64,000 bases of DNA, taken from positions 496,001 to 560,000 of the forward strand of contig JCKJ01000001.1 of assembly GCA_000525025.1 (NCBI GenBank). The letters run 5' to 3'. This document shows positions 24,506 to 33,491 of this stretch, piece by piece; the stretch's first letter is position 1; every line of letters starts with the position of its first letter. Source of the DNA: Methylophilaceae bacterium 11. Lineage in GTDB: Bacteria > Pseudomonadota > Gammaproteobacteria > Burkholderiales > Methylophilaceae. The position numbers were made by a program, and so were the translations under genes. The notes below the pieces were generated by a model. That model saw only the letters and a program-made list of their open reading frames with translations, made no database searches and had not been told where the DNA came from.

Positions 24506-25195
24506 TTAGGGCATTGCTTCGTTGTTTTCTTGCGCTAGTTTTTTCAATTGTTGCATTGCTTCCGAGGCGACCCCGAACTGCTTGGCAAACGCCTCAGCCT
24601 TGGCAGTGTCTCCCTGTTGGTAAAGCAGCATCACTAGATTATTGGCAGCCTGTCGATAATCCGGCGCAAGTTCCACAGCAGTAAGAAACTCATGCAAAGC
24701 AGCTGTGGATTCGCCAGATTGCATCAGCACATACCCATAATCATTGCGGATGGTATGTTCGGTTGGCAGGGCATTGCTGGCGGCCTTGAGATGGCGAAGC
24801 GCCTCCTGTTGATTACCGGTTTCGCTGGCAATCAACCCCAGACCACGGTACGCATATCCGGATACGCAGCTATTCACCAACTGCGCATAAATGGTCTGTG
24901 CCTGTAACGCACGCCCGGTTTGGCGTAAAGCATCTGCACGCAGTAGTTCTGCGTGTTCATTTTTGATGTTGGCTGCATCAAGGTGTGCAATGGCGGCATG
25001 TGGCTTGCCTTCTGTTAGCATCTGTCGAATCAGCGCAAGCCTGGTCGCTTCTTCCGTAGAGATTTCTGCACATGCCTTACCAGTGCTGCCTTTTGTCTGC
25101 TGCACGGATGTTGTCTTATTATCGGCTGCCATTGCATGTGGCAAGCCATACGTCAATGCCCATGCGAGCGCCATCCATAGTGTGATCATTTTCAT
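24506..25195 (-). CDS. tadD: TadD-like TPR protein
   Basis: 229-residue exported protein: signal peptide (MKMITLWMALAWALTYGLPH, cleavage near AMA), then several tetratricopeptide repeats (about residues 55-215), for example YRGLGLIASETGNQQEALRH and NDYGYVLMQSGESTAALHEF. TadD is a periplasmic or lipoprotein component needed for assembly of the secretin or pilus. No lipobox cysteine is seen. It starts four bases inside the end of tadC. Confidence 0.85.
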   Translation of the reverse strand: MKMITLWMALAWALTYGLPHAMAADNKTTSVQQTKGSTGKACAEISTEEATRLALIRQMLTEGKPHAAIAHLDAANIKNEHAELLRADALRQTGRALQAQTIYAQLVNSCVSGYAYRGLGLIASETGNQQEALRHLKAASNALPTEHTIRNDYGYVLMQSGESTAALHEFLTAVELAPDYRQAANNLVMLLYQQGDTAKAEAFAKQFGVASEAMQQLKKLAQENNEAMP

Positions 25196-26106
25196 AAGCC
25201 ACTCACTCCTTTTAATGCTTTGGCCAAGCCCATAAATCCGGGGCCTGCCAGAAATATCATCAGCGCCGGGAACAAGAATAGAATCATGACAACCGTCATT
25301 TTGGCAGATAGCTTGCTGACATATTCACGCAACTCCGATACTTGGCGTTGCTCCACCAATGTCGTATATTCTGCTAAAGAGTCTCGGATGTTACCGCCAT
25401 AACGCGTGACCTGTTTAAGCATTGCAATCGTGTCATTCAGCTCAGGCACCTCCAGTGGTGCGGCCATCTCAACCAATGCATCTGCTCTGTCCTGACCAGT
25501 TTGTATGCGTTTGATGACCAGATGTAACTCATCCGCGAGATTCGGAATTAGATCTTTTCCCTGTTGCTCAATCACCAACAATATATGCTCCATCGATAGA
25601 CCTGCTTCAAATAACATACGCAGTAGATGCAGAAATGGAATGACTTCTTTGCGAATAGCATCACGCCGTTTTTGCGCTTGCCAACGTAGCAAGCGACGAA
25701 TGGCTACGAACGTGGCTGCGAACACAAACAGAAAATGAAACAGTACATTCACCCAAGTGTCCTGATTCAAGACGGCATAAAACATTGCAATGACGCCAAG
25801 CGCGACAGGCAGTACCCATGCCATCAGTAGGAATATTAACCTTGCCTTTGCGCCATGCCACCCGGCTTGCACCAGTAAGCGATGTATTTCCGCCATTTCA
25901 CTTCGGGACGCTTTTTCTAAGACATCATGCAGCGCTTCTTCAAGGTCTAGCGGCCCGAGGTGCGAGATGTGTATCCCTTCTTGCTGCAAGGCTTCCCGAA
26001 AACGGCGCTGAATATGCTTTGGATGGCTGTTCTGTTGCGTGCTGTATAGCAAGAGTCCTGCTGCCAGCAGCATGAGCGTTATGGTGATCCACCACAAAAG
26101 GCTCAT
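25192..26106 (-). CDS. tadC: TadC inner-membrane platform protein
   Basis: 304-residue type II secretion F-domain protein with membrane segments near residues 5-22, about 95-135, and 270-295. The conserved region EAGLSMEHILLVIEQQG and RYGGNIRDSLAEYT matches GspF/TadC. The start at 26106 (MSLLWWIT) is preferred: GGAG precedes it and it follows the tadB stop by two bases; a longer frame from 26151 would overlap tadB. It forms the platform with TadB that couples the CpaF ATPase to pilin assembly. Confidence 0.92.
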   Translation of the reverse strand: MSLLWWITITLMLLAAGLLLYSTQQNSHPKHIQRRFREALQQEGIHISHLGPLDLEEALHDVLEKASRSEMAEIHRLLVQAGWHGAKARLIFLLMAWVLPVALGVIAMFYAVLNQDTWVNVLFHFLFVFAATFVAIRRLLRWQAQKRRDAIRKEVIPFLHLLRMLFEAGLSMEHILLVIEQQGKDLIPNLADELHLVIKRIQTGQDRADALVEMAAPLEVPELNDTIAMLKQVTRYGGNIRDSLAEYTTLVEQRQVSELREYVSKLSAKMTVVMILFLFPALMIFLAGPGFMGLAKALKGVSGL

Positions 26107-26108
26107 CT

Positions 26109-27026
26109 TCAAACGCTCCGCAACATCCGCCAAAGAAAGAATGCACCGCAACCTTGCAGTGCCAGCGCGGTAATCATCATGGTTTTGCCTGTCTCGTCAT
26201 GTAGCAGCATGTTCAAATAACTAGGGTTCATCACCATGATATAAGCCGCAATTGCAATCGGCGTTAACCCAAGCACCCATGCTGATATTCTGGTTTCTCC
26301 TGTCATGGCTGCCAGTTCTCGACGCGCCAGTTCCTGCTGGCGCACCATTTTTACCACGCTATCTAACATGTCACGCGGGCTACTGCCGTAGTTGTTGCTG
26401 ATACGCATGGCCAGCGCAATCAGGTTAAGCTCACGCAGGCTATGTAGTTTGGCAGCCTCGGTGAGATTTTCCACCATGTCGGCTCCTAAGTCTGCTGCCC
26501 GAATCACGCGATCCAACACATAGCGTAGCGGAGGCGGTGTTTCGTCCGAGGCAAAACGAATGGCATTTTCTAAGCTGCGACCGGTACTGAGGCTACGTAA
26601 TATCTGATCAATAAACAGGGGGACTTGGGCAATGATTTGCATCTGACGGCGATGCAAGCGGCTGTATGGCAGCAAAAATCCAAAAATAAATATCGCCATG
26701 CCAGAAAACAGGACAGCACCAATCACACCATAAACAAGCCAGCCCACTATGCCAATAGAAACAAATGCAAGCGAGATGGTAATGACATGTTTTTTTTGTA
26801 ATTCAAATCCAGCATAGATAGAGGCGCGCACTTTCAATCGATGCCAGTGACTCTGACGAATGCCCGGTGCTACACCTGATACAGTAGCACCTAGAGGTAG
26901 CACCTCCATGAAATGGCGCATCATACGTTCTCGCAGGCGCCTTTCCTTAATGCGACTATGTACGCCAATGGACAGTAGCAACATCACTGCTGCTATCAAA
27001 ATCAATGATACTGCCATCGTATTCAT
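26109..27026 (-). CDS. tadB: TadB inner-membrane platform protein
   Basis: 305-residue GspF-like protein with an N-terminal membrane segment (MAVSLILIAAVMLLLSIGV), a central pair of segments, and the STGRSLENAIRFASDE motif, plus RISNNYGSSPRDMLDS near residue 210. The ATG at 27026 overlaps the cpaF stop by four bases (ATGA), so the longer frame from 27068 is unlikely. Partner of TadC. Confidence 0.92.
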   Translation of the reverse strand: MNTMAVSLILIAAVMLLLSIGVHSRIKERRLRERMMRHFMEVLPLGATVSGVAPGIRQSHWHRLKVRASIYAGFELQKKHVITISLAFVSIGIVGWLVYGVIGAVLFSGMAIFIFGFLLPYSRLHRRQMQIIAQVPLFIDQILRSLSTGRSLENAIRFASDETPPPLRYVLDRVIRAADLGADMVENLTEAAKLHSLRELNLIALAMRISNNYGSSPRDMLDSVVKMVRQQELARRELAAMTGETRISAWVLGLTPIAIAAYIMVMNPSYLNMLLHDETGKTMMITALALQGCGAFFLWRMLRSV

Positions 27027-28291
27027 AGCAGCCCTCTGATGGGTAAGTCCTGCAATTTTTGATTGCATGGGCGAACCCCAGGGTGTGCAAAACGCCCTGT
27101 CGTTGCGTCATAGGCATATAGCTCATTGAGTACAAAATGGCCATCGCGCACACCCACAACCTCAGTAATCGAAATGACTTTGCGCTGCCCATTGGGCATG
27201 CGGGAAATTTGCACGACTAGCTCAATCGCAGCTGCAATCATTTTGCGCAAGGTGCTTTCTGTACCTTGAAATTTGGCTAATCCAGCCAGCATTTCAAAGC
27301 GTAGCATGGCATCTTCGGGGCTGTTTGCATGCACCGTACTCATACAACCGTCGTGCCCAGTATTCATTGCCTGAAGCACATCCATCACTTCTTCGCCACG
27401 CACCTCGCCCAATATGATACGGTCGGGTCGCATGCGCAAAGAGTTTTTTACCAGATCGCGCGCAGTAATTTCGCCACTGTCATCTATATTGGGTGGTCTA
27501 GTTTCAAGCCGCACCACATGGTCATGTTCCAGTTGCAGTTCAGCCGCATCCTCGATAGTTACAATACGCTCAGTATGCGGAATGAAACGGCTCAATACAT
27601 TCAATAGTGTTGTTTTACCTGCACCCGTACCGCCACTCACAATGAGATTACAGCGACGATTCACTGCAGCTGTCAGAAAAGCCAGCATGTCATTGTCAAG
27701 CGTGCCGTACTGCAATAAATCGCCAGAAAGCAAGGGCTGCTTGCTGAATTTACGAATAGATAAACATGGGCCATCTAACGCCAAGGGAGGAATAATGGCA
27801 TTCACACGGCTACCATCTGGCAAGCGCGCATCCACCATGGGGCTAGCTTCATCTATACGGCGCCCCAAATGGGCAAGAATACGTCGGATAACGCGCAAGA
27901 CATGCTCATCATCAATAAATCGGAGCGTGGTGGTTTCAAGCCGTCCATCCCGCTCTATAAAGATCTTTCTAGGACCGTTCACCAAGATGTCATTAATGCG
28001 ATCATCCCTGATCAAGCTTTCCAGTGGGCCATAGCCTGCCAGCTCATCTACCACATCTTCTACAAGGTTTTCTAGATCGTAGCCACTGATCGGTAGATGC
28101 CGTTCTGCAATATACGCAATCACCTTTTCTCTTACATAAGCCGCTATTTCACCGCGCGCCAGATCAAGCAGCCCAACATGGTCGCGCTCAATTTCTGCAA
28201 TCAAGTGCTGATGTAGTTGAAATTTGAGCTCTTGATAGTCCTGTGCTTCTTTCAGGCCATAATCAACACCCTTTAGCAGAAAATTCATCAT
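27023..28291 (-). CDS. cpaF: CpaF/TadA pilus assembly ATPase
   Basis: 422-residue secretion ATPase of the VirB11/GspE superfamily. Walker A is SGGTGAGKTTLLN, followed by TIEDAAELQL, the Asp box, and RPDRIILGEVRGEE with the Walker B region, then the HDGCMSTVHANSPEDAM histidine box. The N-terminal domain (about 1-100) is the usual CpaF one, with GYGPLESLIRDD. It powers Flp pilus assembly at the cytoplasmic face. Five bases separate it from cpaE. Confidence 0.95.
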   Translation of the reverse strand: MMNFLLKGVDYGLKEAQDYQELKFQLHQHLIAEIERDHVGLLDLARGEIAAYVREKVIAYIAERHLPISGYDLENLVEDVVDELAGYGPLESLIRDDRINDILVNGPRKIFIERDGRLETTTLRFIDDEHVLRVIRRILAHLGRRIDEASPMVDARLPDGSRVNAIIPPLALDGPCLSIRKFSKQPLLSGDLLQYGTLDNDMLAFLTAAVNRRCNLIVSGGTGAGKTTLLNVLSRFIPHTERIVTIEDAAELQLEHDHVVRLETRPPNIDDSGEITARDLVKNSLRMRPDRIILGEVRGEEVMDVLQAMNTGHDGCMSTVHANSPEDAMLRFEMLAGLAKFQGTESTLRKMIAAAIELVVQISRMPNGQRKVISITEVVGVRDGHFVLNELYAYDATTGRFAHPGVRPCNQKLQDLPIRGLL

Positions 28292-28296
28292 AAGCC

Positions 28297-29511
28297 TTAA
28301 TGCATTTCACTCGTGTGAGTGACTGCGGAAATCAATTTGTGAAGTAGGCCGTGTTTTTTCTCTGTATGCGAGGTAGGGGCATCCAGCAGTTTTTCTGCCA
28401 ATTTGCGCACACTTAAGCTATAGGGATCATTGGGCGATAGATCAAACATGCTCTCGCCAGAGTTCATGGTGGCCAAGCGCGCCATACCGGAGGATGACAG
28501 GGTAGTAAGCAATGGCAGACCAAACGATTGTGCAATACTCTCAGCGTCTGGCGGCATTTTGGATAAGTAATGATCCACCACTACGCCTGCGTTATTCAAT
28601 AGCACTTTTTCTTCACGCAGATGCTTGATAAGGTGCATATTTTGGCGGCAACTGGGTACGCTTTGCTCAACAAGTAAAATGACTTGATCCACATTGCCCA
28701 ATAACAGCAGTAGGAAATCAGAACCAGCCATACCGCCAAGATTTACGATGATTCTGGAAAAATGTCGGCGCAAACTGCGTAAAAGCACATAGACATCGGC
28801 TGCGGTAAATTGTGCGCCCGTCCATGGGTCTTCTGGCATGGAGAGCACGGTTAAGCCACTTTTGTGTTTACCAAAGCCGTTTTGAATAAGCGTGGAATCG
28901 ATTCTTCGCAAGCTACGAATAGCATCAATAAAACTGTAAGAAGCAGTTAAGCCAAGGTATAACATGGCATCGCCATGTGGTATGCCTAGGTCTAGCAGAA
29001 GTGTAGGTTCTGTCTCTTGCACAGCTAAGGCAAGGTGTAGCGCAAGCATGGGGGAGTCGCTACCTGGTCGTGCGCTAATCACCGCAGTAATCTTACCTCC
29101 CTGATCTGCTTGCGTTGCATGCAGGGCAGCATCACGTGGAATCAAGCGTTTGACCACAGCGGACACTTCGCTTACTCGCGTGCCGATTTTGATAAAGTCA
29201 CGCGCACCCAAACGCATCACGGTGAGTAGCAAATTCTGATCAAAAGAGTCAGCAACAATAATCACCGGCAGAAAAGGCTTGGCTGCAATAATGCCTTCTA
29301 TCAGCAATGTTTCTTGTCGGTAGTCCAGCGGGTTAAGCTGCACAAAAATGGTAGAGGCACCAATGGCATCCGAGAGTTGTACCACGCGCTCTATGGAAGG
29401 TGCGTCAGCGGGAATCACCTCGCCCTCATCCTTGAGCGATTGGCTTAACCATTGCATGCATTCCTGCGTACTTGTAATGGCAATAAAGCAGTTGCGTTCA
29501 CGTTCGCTCAT
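28297..29511 (-). CDS. cpaE: CpaE/TadZ-like localisation protein with degenerate P-loop
   Basis: 404-residue protein with an N-terminal receiver-like domain (about 1-130, PVIIVADS, VMRLGARDFIKIGT) and a MinD/ParA-like domain (about 140-360). TadZ positions the Tad machinery at the pole in other bacteria. The deviant Walker A, normally KGGxGKTT, reads SARPGSDSPMLA here, lacking both the signature Lys and the GKT residues, so ATP binding by this loop is doubtful. LLDLGIPHGD and VILLVEQSVPSCRQ keep the rest of the fold. Confidence 0.88.
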   Translation of the reverse strand: MSERERNCFIAITSTQECMQWLSQSLKDEGEVIPADAPSIERVVQLSDAIGASTIFVQLNPLDYRQETLLIEGIIAAKPFLPVIIVADSFDQNLLLTVMRLGARDFIKIGTRVSEVSAVVKRLIPRDAALHATQADQGGKITAVISARPGSDSPMLALHLALAVQETEPTLLLDLGIPHGDAMLYLGLTASYSFIDAIRSLRRIDSTLIQNGFGKHKSGLTVLSMPEDPWTGAQFTAADVYVLLRSLRRHFSRIIVNLGGMAGSDFLLLLLGNVDQVILLVEQSVPSCRQNMHLIKHLREEKVLLNNAGVVVDHYLSKMPPDAESIAQSFGLPLLTTLSSSGMARLATMNSGESMFDLSPNDPYSLSVRKLAEKLLDAPTSHTEKKHGLLHKLISAVTHTSEMH

Positions 29512-29516
29512 CTTTA

Positions 29517-30872
29517 TTACCTCGAAAAACCCGTGGCAGGGGTTCCAGTATCTGGCTTAATGCCTTTTTGAAAGAATAAATCACTAAAGCTAGGGTTGTA
29601 TTCACGCAGATTTCCACCCGGCAATGCAGGCATCGCTGCGTCTTTGGCAATTGGCTTCACGAGATGAGGTGTCACAATCATCAGCAATTCCTTATCCTCA
29701 CGATCGAATCGGGTAGAGCGGAAAAAAGCACCGATGATAGGCAAGTTACCTAATCCCGGAAACTTATCTACGTTCTGCAATGTGTTGCGACTGACCAGCC
29801 CACTGATGACAAAGCTTTCGCCATCGCCAAGCGAGACACTGGTGTCGGTTCTACGTACACGCAGGCCCGGCACGGCAACACCGCCGCTTTGCACCGCATT
29901 AGAAAAGTCTATTTCACTGACTTCAGGCGACACTTTAAGGAAAATTCTGTTGGTATCTAGCACCGTGGGGGTCAGCATCAGGCGCACACCATATTCTTTG
30001 TAACGAATCGTGACGGTGCTGTCACCACCGGCGCCTGCGCGAATCGGTACCGGAAATTCACCACCGGCCAAGAAGCTAGCACTTTGGCCAGAAAAAGCAG
30101 TGAGACTTGGTTCTGCCAATGTGTACGCAAACCCGTTTGCCTCCAGTATGCTCAACGTGCCGAGTAATCCTCGGCTTGCATTGCCTGCTACAAAATTAAA
30201 TGCACTCGCATTAGGTAAAAATCCTGAAGCACTATCTAAGATAAATCCACCACCCTCGCTATGTACACCGCTAAGATTGCCTGGAGACCCAATACCAAGC
30301 GTTGTATTTCGACTATTTTTTCCCAAGAAAAAGCCAGCGCGCATCATATTTTGGCGGCTGACCTCCACCACTTTGATATCAATCTGCACTTGATTGTCAA
30401 AGCTGCTCAAGGTCGCATCCATAGGGACTGTGCTCGCTTTATCAATGGCTTGGCGCGCTAGGGCGTGGTCTTCCAAAGACTCGGCCTCACCAGAAATGGC
30501 CGCCTGATTGCCAGCCGGTAGCAATTTGATTGCTTTTGAAAACTGCAGGCGCTGCTTTTCAAGTGCAGTATTGAGGCTGACCGCCACCTTTATTTGCCTG
30601 GCAGGCGCTGCCGTTTTTTCACTCTCCCAGATTGAAATCTCGGTCACGCCCACTTGCTTGCCTGTAATCATGATATTGCGTGATGTCAGCATGGTGATGC
30701 CTACAATATCTGGACTTCCCACTGCAACGCGCTTAACTGGTTTGGCATGTACATAAACATGCTGGTCACCAGTCACCAGCTGTAGTTCATCCGCATCTTC
30801 GGCCTGCGCATCGAGCGCAAAACTGCCTATGCAGGTAAACAGTATTAACCAAACATATTTCATATTCGACAT
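29517..30872 (-). CDS. cpaC: CpaC/RcpA outer-membrane secretin
   Basis: 451-residue secretin forming the outer-membrane pore of the Flp pilus. Signal peptide (about 1-24, cleavage after AQA), N-terminal BON/pilus domain (GSPDIVGITML, MITGKQVGVTEISIW), then the secretin core with FLAGGEFPVPI, GVRLMLTPTVLD, the VPGLRVRRTDTSVSL motif and LPIIGAFFRSTRF near the C-terminus. Start at 30872 or the ATG three codons later. Follows cpaB after 24 bases. Confidence 0.94.
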   Translation of the reverse strand: MSNMKYVWLILFTCIGSFALDAQAEDADELQLVTGDQHVYVHAKPVKRVAVGSPDIVGITMLTSRNIMITGKQVGVTEISIWESEKTAAPARQIKVAVSLNTALEKQRLQFSKAIKLLPAGNQAAISGEAESLEDHALARQAIDKASTVPMDATLSSFDNQVQIDIKVVEVSRQNMMRAGFFLGKNSRNTTLGIGSPGNLSGVHSEGGGFILDSASGFLPNASAFNFVAGNASRGLLGTLSILEANGFAYTLAEPSLTAFSGQSASFLAGGEFPVPIRAGAGGDSTVTIRYKEYGVRLMLTPTVLDTNRIFLKVSPEVSEIDFSNAVQSGGVAVPGLRVRRTDTSVSLGDGESFVISGLVSRNTLQNVDKFPGLGNLPIIGAFFRSTRFDREDKELLMIVTPHLVKPIAKDAAMPALPGGNLREYNPSFSDLFFQKGIKPDTGTPATGFSR

Positions 30873-30896
30873 GTTGAGCCCTTGGTTTTCTTGTTG

Positions 30897-31835
30897 TTAT
30901 CTTGCCACGTTGACGACTTCTACTTGTTCGCCGCGATGCACAATGACGCGCGCGCGTTTAGTTGCCGATGTGGTTGTTTTCTTTTTCACCACAGGCACTG
31001 TGGCGGGTGACAACGTGGTATTGGCTGGGGTTGAATGCTGAATGCTTGATGAATGAGAGATATCTCCCAGACGAATAAACTGACTATCTGATGAGACATG
31101 AGCGTTAGCGTTAGGCAATGATTCACCGCGCAGCGCCAAACGCAACACGCCAGTGCTTTCAGCCAGCATCAGTGTCGAAATGTGCTGCTCCGCTACCGCC
31201 AAGATGGCAGAACGGCTGTCTTTTTCTTTATTACTGTCAGCGCGGCTATTGCTGGTGCCCAGTTTGTTTGGGGCAGATGGCATCAACTCATTCTCTTGGC
31301 TGGGTTCCGTTTCTGTTGTTAGCGCGCCGTAGGCAAGCACTTTCACATTGGTGAGCACAACTTGGGCTGAACTGATATCACCAGTCTCGCGATCAGCACG
31401 CAAATACAGCAGTACATCCACATGGTCTCCTGGCTTGATAAACCCGCCGACCCCAATCACTTCATTTACCTTAATCGCTACTGCACGTTCATGGGGTGCA
31501 AGTGCCTGTCCCAGCAAACTGTAAGTAGGAAAATGCGATGTTTTGATTGGGGTGCCTTTTGTCACAGCCACAGATGTGACTTTTCCAACGAGATGTTGTG
31601 TGTCGCTAAAGGTCCGCTTATCTGGTTGTTGTGTAGTGACGCGCTCTAAATCTTCCGTAGTCAGTACATGGCCAGCCGGAATATCATTTCGCGCGACAAC
31701 TTGTGAAAAAGTAGGCACCACAACTTTTAATGTGTCCACAGGCTTTTTGTTGCTTATCTGATAGCCTAAATAGGCAGTCACAATGGCAGCAATCAACATC
31801 AATACTGCTAATACACGTAGAAATGTACTGTTCAT
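30897..31835 (-). CDS. cpaB: CpaB/RcpC pilus assembly protein
   Basis: 312-residue protein with an N-terminal membrane anchor (about 5-24, LRVLAVLMLIAAIVTAYLGY), an SAF domain (about 45-110: ARNDIPAGHVLTTEDL, KGTPIKTSHF) and the RcpC domain (VGGFIKPGDHVDVLL, about 130). The C-terminus is Thr/Lys-rich. CpaB works with the secretin and affects pilin modification in other species. Confidence 0.92.
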   Translation of the reverse strand: MNSTFLRVLAVLMLIAAIVTAYLGYQISNKKPVDTLKVVVPTFSQVVARNDIPAGHVLTTEDLERVTTQQPDKRTFSDTQHLVGKVTSVAVTKGTPIKTSHFPTYSLLGQALAPHERAVAIKVNEVIGVGGFIKPGDHVDVLLYLRADRETGDISSAQVVLTNVKVLAYGALTTETEPSQENELMPSAPNKLGTSNSRADSNKEKDSRSAILAVAEQHISTLMLAESTGVLRLALRGESLPNANAHVSSDSQFIRLGDISHSSSIQHSTPANTTLSPATVPVVKKKTTTSATKRARVIVHRGEQVEVVNVAR

Positions 31836-31873
31836 GATGGCTCCGCTCTTTGATATTCTTCTTATTTATTTTT

Positions 31874-32365
31874 CTAAAGCTCAATCACTGCTGTGCCCGT
31901 CAAATCGGTAGGCACCTTGGGGATTTGCCCAATGATAGGTAATGTCAGCATCGGTATCAGTGGATCGTTCGCATAACCGCTGTAAACAACGCGTACCGTG
32001 AGTTGATTACCATTCATGGCCAGTTGTACTTGGCTGTTACCGGCGCCAAGCACTTTACTTTTTGGTTTGGCAGGCAACCAGTTCAGCGAACTGCCAACCA
32101 CACTGCGCACCCTTGGATCTACGCCATTGCTAAGGTAGGTCACATTACTGGCATACGCTAGGCGGTCTACAGCAATCGCAGCACGTGCACCTTCTTCAGC
32201 CGCATGGATAAATGCAGATTGCATCAGCATCACAACCGCATAATTCACCATGGCATAGAACAAGCCAAAGAACAGAAGGAATAGCATCACAAACTCAATC
32301 GCTACCGCGCCTTGTTGTGACCGTGAAAGCGGTTGACGATCAGTCGGCTTCACTGGCGTGATCAT
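31874..32365 (-). CDS. tadE: TadE-like minor pseudopilin
   Basis: 163-residue protein with the TadE signature QQGAVAIEFVMLFLLFFGL (residues about 18-36): a Gly before the cleavage site, Glu at +5, then a hydrophobic helix. The mature part has AEEGARAAIAVDRLA. The prepilin peptidase gene cpaA overlaps it by ATGA, fixing the start at 32365 rather than 32425. TadE is processed by CpaA and helps pilus formation. Confidence 0.9.
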   Translation of the reverse strand: MITPVKPTDRQPLSRSQQGAVAIEFVMLFLLFFGLFYAMVNYAVVMLMQSAFIHAAEEGARAAIAVDRLAYASNVTYLSNGVDPRVRSVVGSSLNWLPAKPKSKVLGAGNSQVQLAMNGNQLTVRVVYSGYANDPLIPMLTLPIIGQIPKVPTDLTGTAVIEL

Positions 32366-32823
32366 GTCGCCATCCCTATTGCGCACAGTAGTCCGGCACT
32401 TAGGGCTGCACCAAAAGGAATCCATCTTTTTGGCTTGTATTGCTGTGTGTTAAATCGGGTGAAGAGGAGGTGAGCAACGCTTAATAGCATGGCTAAGATA
32501 GATGCAATCACAAAGGCAAACAGCGTTAGATACCAGCCCCCGATAAGTGCAATGGCCAGTATTATTTTGACGTCAGCAGCACCTAGTAGGCGTGCTGCAT
32601 AAGCGGGTAATGTTAAAAGTAGGCTGACACCTACGCCAATGGCTACAGACTGCCAGTTTGCACCGAGCAATGTATGCCCCGTAATCAATAAGCAAATGAT
32701 GGCAATCAAGCAAGCCCCAAGTGCCAAAATATTTGGGATACGTCTTGCGTAGAGATCGGCTAGGCCAACACTTAGGCACCAAGCGACCACGATCAATTCT
32801 ACGGTGGTAATCATCATATGCAT
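32362..32823 (-). CDS. cpaA: CpaA/TadV prepilin peptidase
   Basis: 153-residue, multi-pass type IV prepilin peptidase, short form without methylase domain. The first catalytic Asp is in GLADLYARRIPN (about residue 22). The second lies in LLGAADVKIILA, where the GxGD family motif reads GAAD. It cleaves the Flp and TadE leaders. It lies between flp and tadE, 47 bases after the flp stop. Confidence 0.9.
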   Translation of the reverse strand: MHMMITTVELIVVAWCLSVGLADLYARRIPNILALGACLIAIICLLITGHTLLGANWQSVAIGVGVSLLLTLPAYAARLLGAADVKIILAIALIGGWYLTLFAFVIASILAMLLSVAHLLFTRFNTQQYKPKRWIPFGAALSAGLLCAIGMAT

Positions 32824-32831
32824 TCAACAAT

Positions 32832-32857
32832 CAATCGCCTAATGTTGGTGGCGATTG
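32832..32857 (-). terminator. Hairpin between flp and cpaA
   Basis: CAATCGCC and GGCGATTG form an 8-bp perfect stem with a 10-base loop, without a T run. It lies just after flp, so it may protect or partly terminate the flp transcript, giving more pilin than machinery. This is an inference from position. Confidence 0.5.
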
Positions 32858-32870
32858 CATGAGCGCTAGA

Positions 32871-33047
32871 TTACGTGAGCGCACCTTGAATTTGTGTAAA
32901 GATGGCGCTAATGGCGAGATTGATAGGCTGGACGAATGCGACAAGTGCAATCGCCACCATCGCAGCAATCAATGCGTATTCGATGGCACTAGCACCTTCT
33001 TCGTCACGCAAGAAGTTTAAAATAGCTGTTTTAATAAAGTGATTCAT
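32871..33047 (-). CDS. flp: Flp type IVb major pilin
   Basis: 58-residue prepilin. The leader (MNHFIKTAILNFLRDEEG) ends in Gly18, and the mature part begins ASAIEYALIAAMVAIA, with the Glu-Tyr pair at +5/+6 that defines Flp pilins, followed by a hydrophobic helix. The ribosome-binding site AGGGGAA precedes the ATG. It is the first gene of the twelve-gene tad locus, and its promoter should be in the gap 33048-33491. Confidence 0.95.
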   Translation of the reverse strand: MNHFIKTAILNFLRDEEGASAIEYALIAAMVAIALVAFVQPINLAISAIFTQIQGALT

Positions 33048-33491
33048 GTTGATTCCCCTGTTGTTAATAGGGTGGTAGCCTTGATTAATTATCAGCTCAG
33101 CCCTAAATTAAATTTACCCATCACAAACGGTATCACCTCAAGAAGTATTTCAATCACTCAAGTAGAGCGCTAAAAGCAAGCTAATTCGCCTTGCTAATGT
33201 TGTCTACCAAGTATTTATTGCTTTTGTAAATTTATGTTAAGCAACTAGCGTGCCCACTATCTGCTATCCATTATTATGACTTTTTATTTAGCAAAAAATA
33301 ATTATAACTGTTTGATTTTAATTGATTTAAATTAAAACATACGCTTGTATGCTCAGAAAGAAACATTACCACTGTATTCGCATGATTGTCTAAAGTAAAA
33401 CAAAATATGACAAAATTCGGCAATGATGTATGTATAAGTTGTATATAAGTCGTCGTGATGTTTGGCGTTGTTTGTAAGTGCTGTAAAAACC
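33048..33491. other. Intergenic region upstream of flp
   Basis: 444 bases without a gene. It is AT-rich around 33280-33345 and should contain the tad operon promoter on the minus strand and the end of the diguanylate cyclase transcript. I could not fix a promoter or a terminator in it by eye. Confidence 0.6.

Noticed and set aside
27414-28034. 206-codon plus-strand reading frame
   Set aside because: Antisense to the highly conserved cpaF ATPase gene; a shadow of its codon bias.
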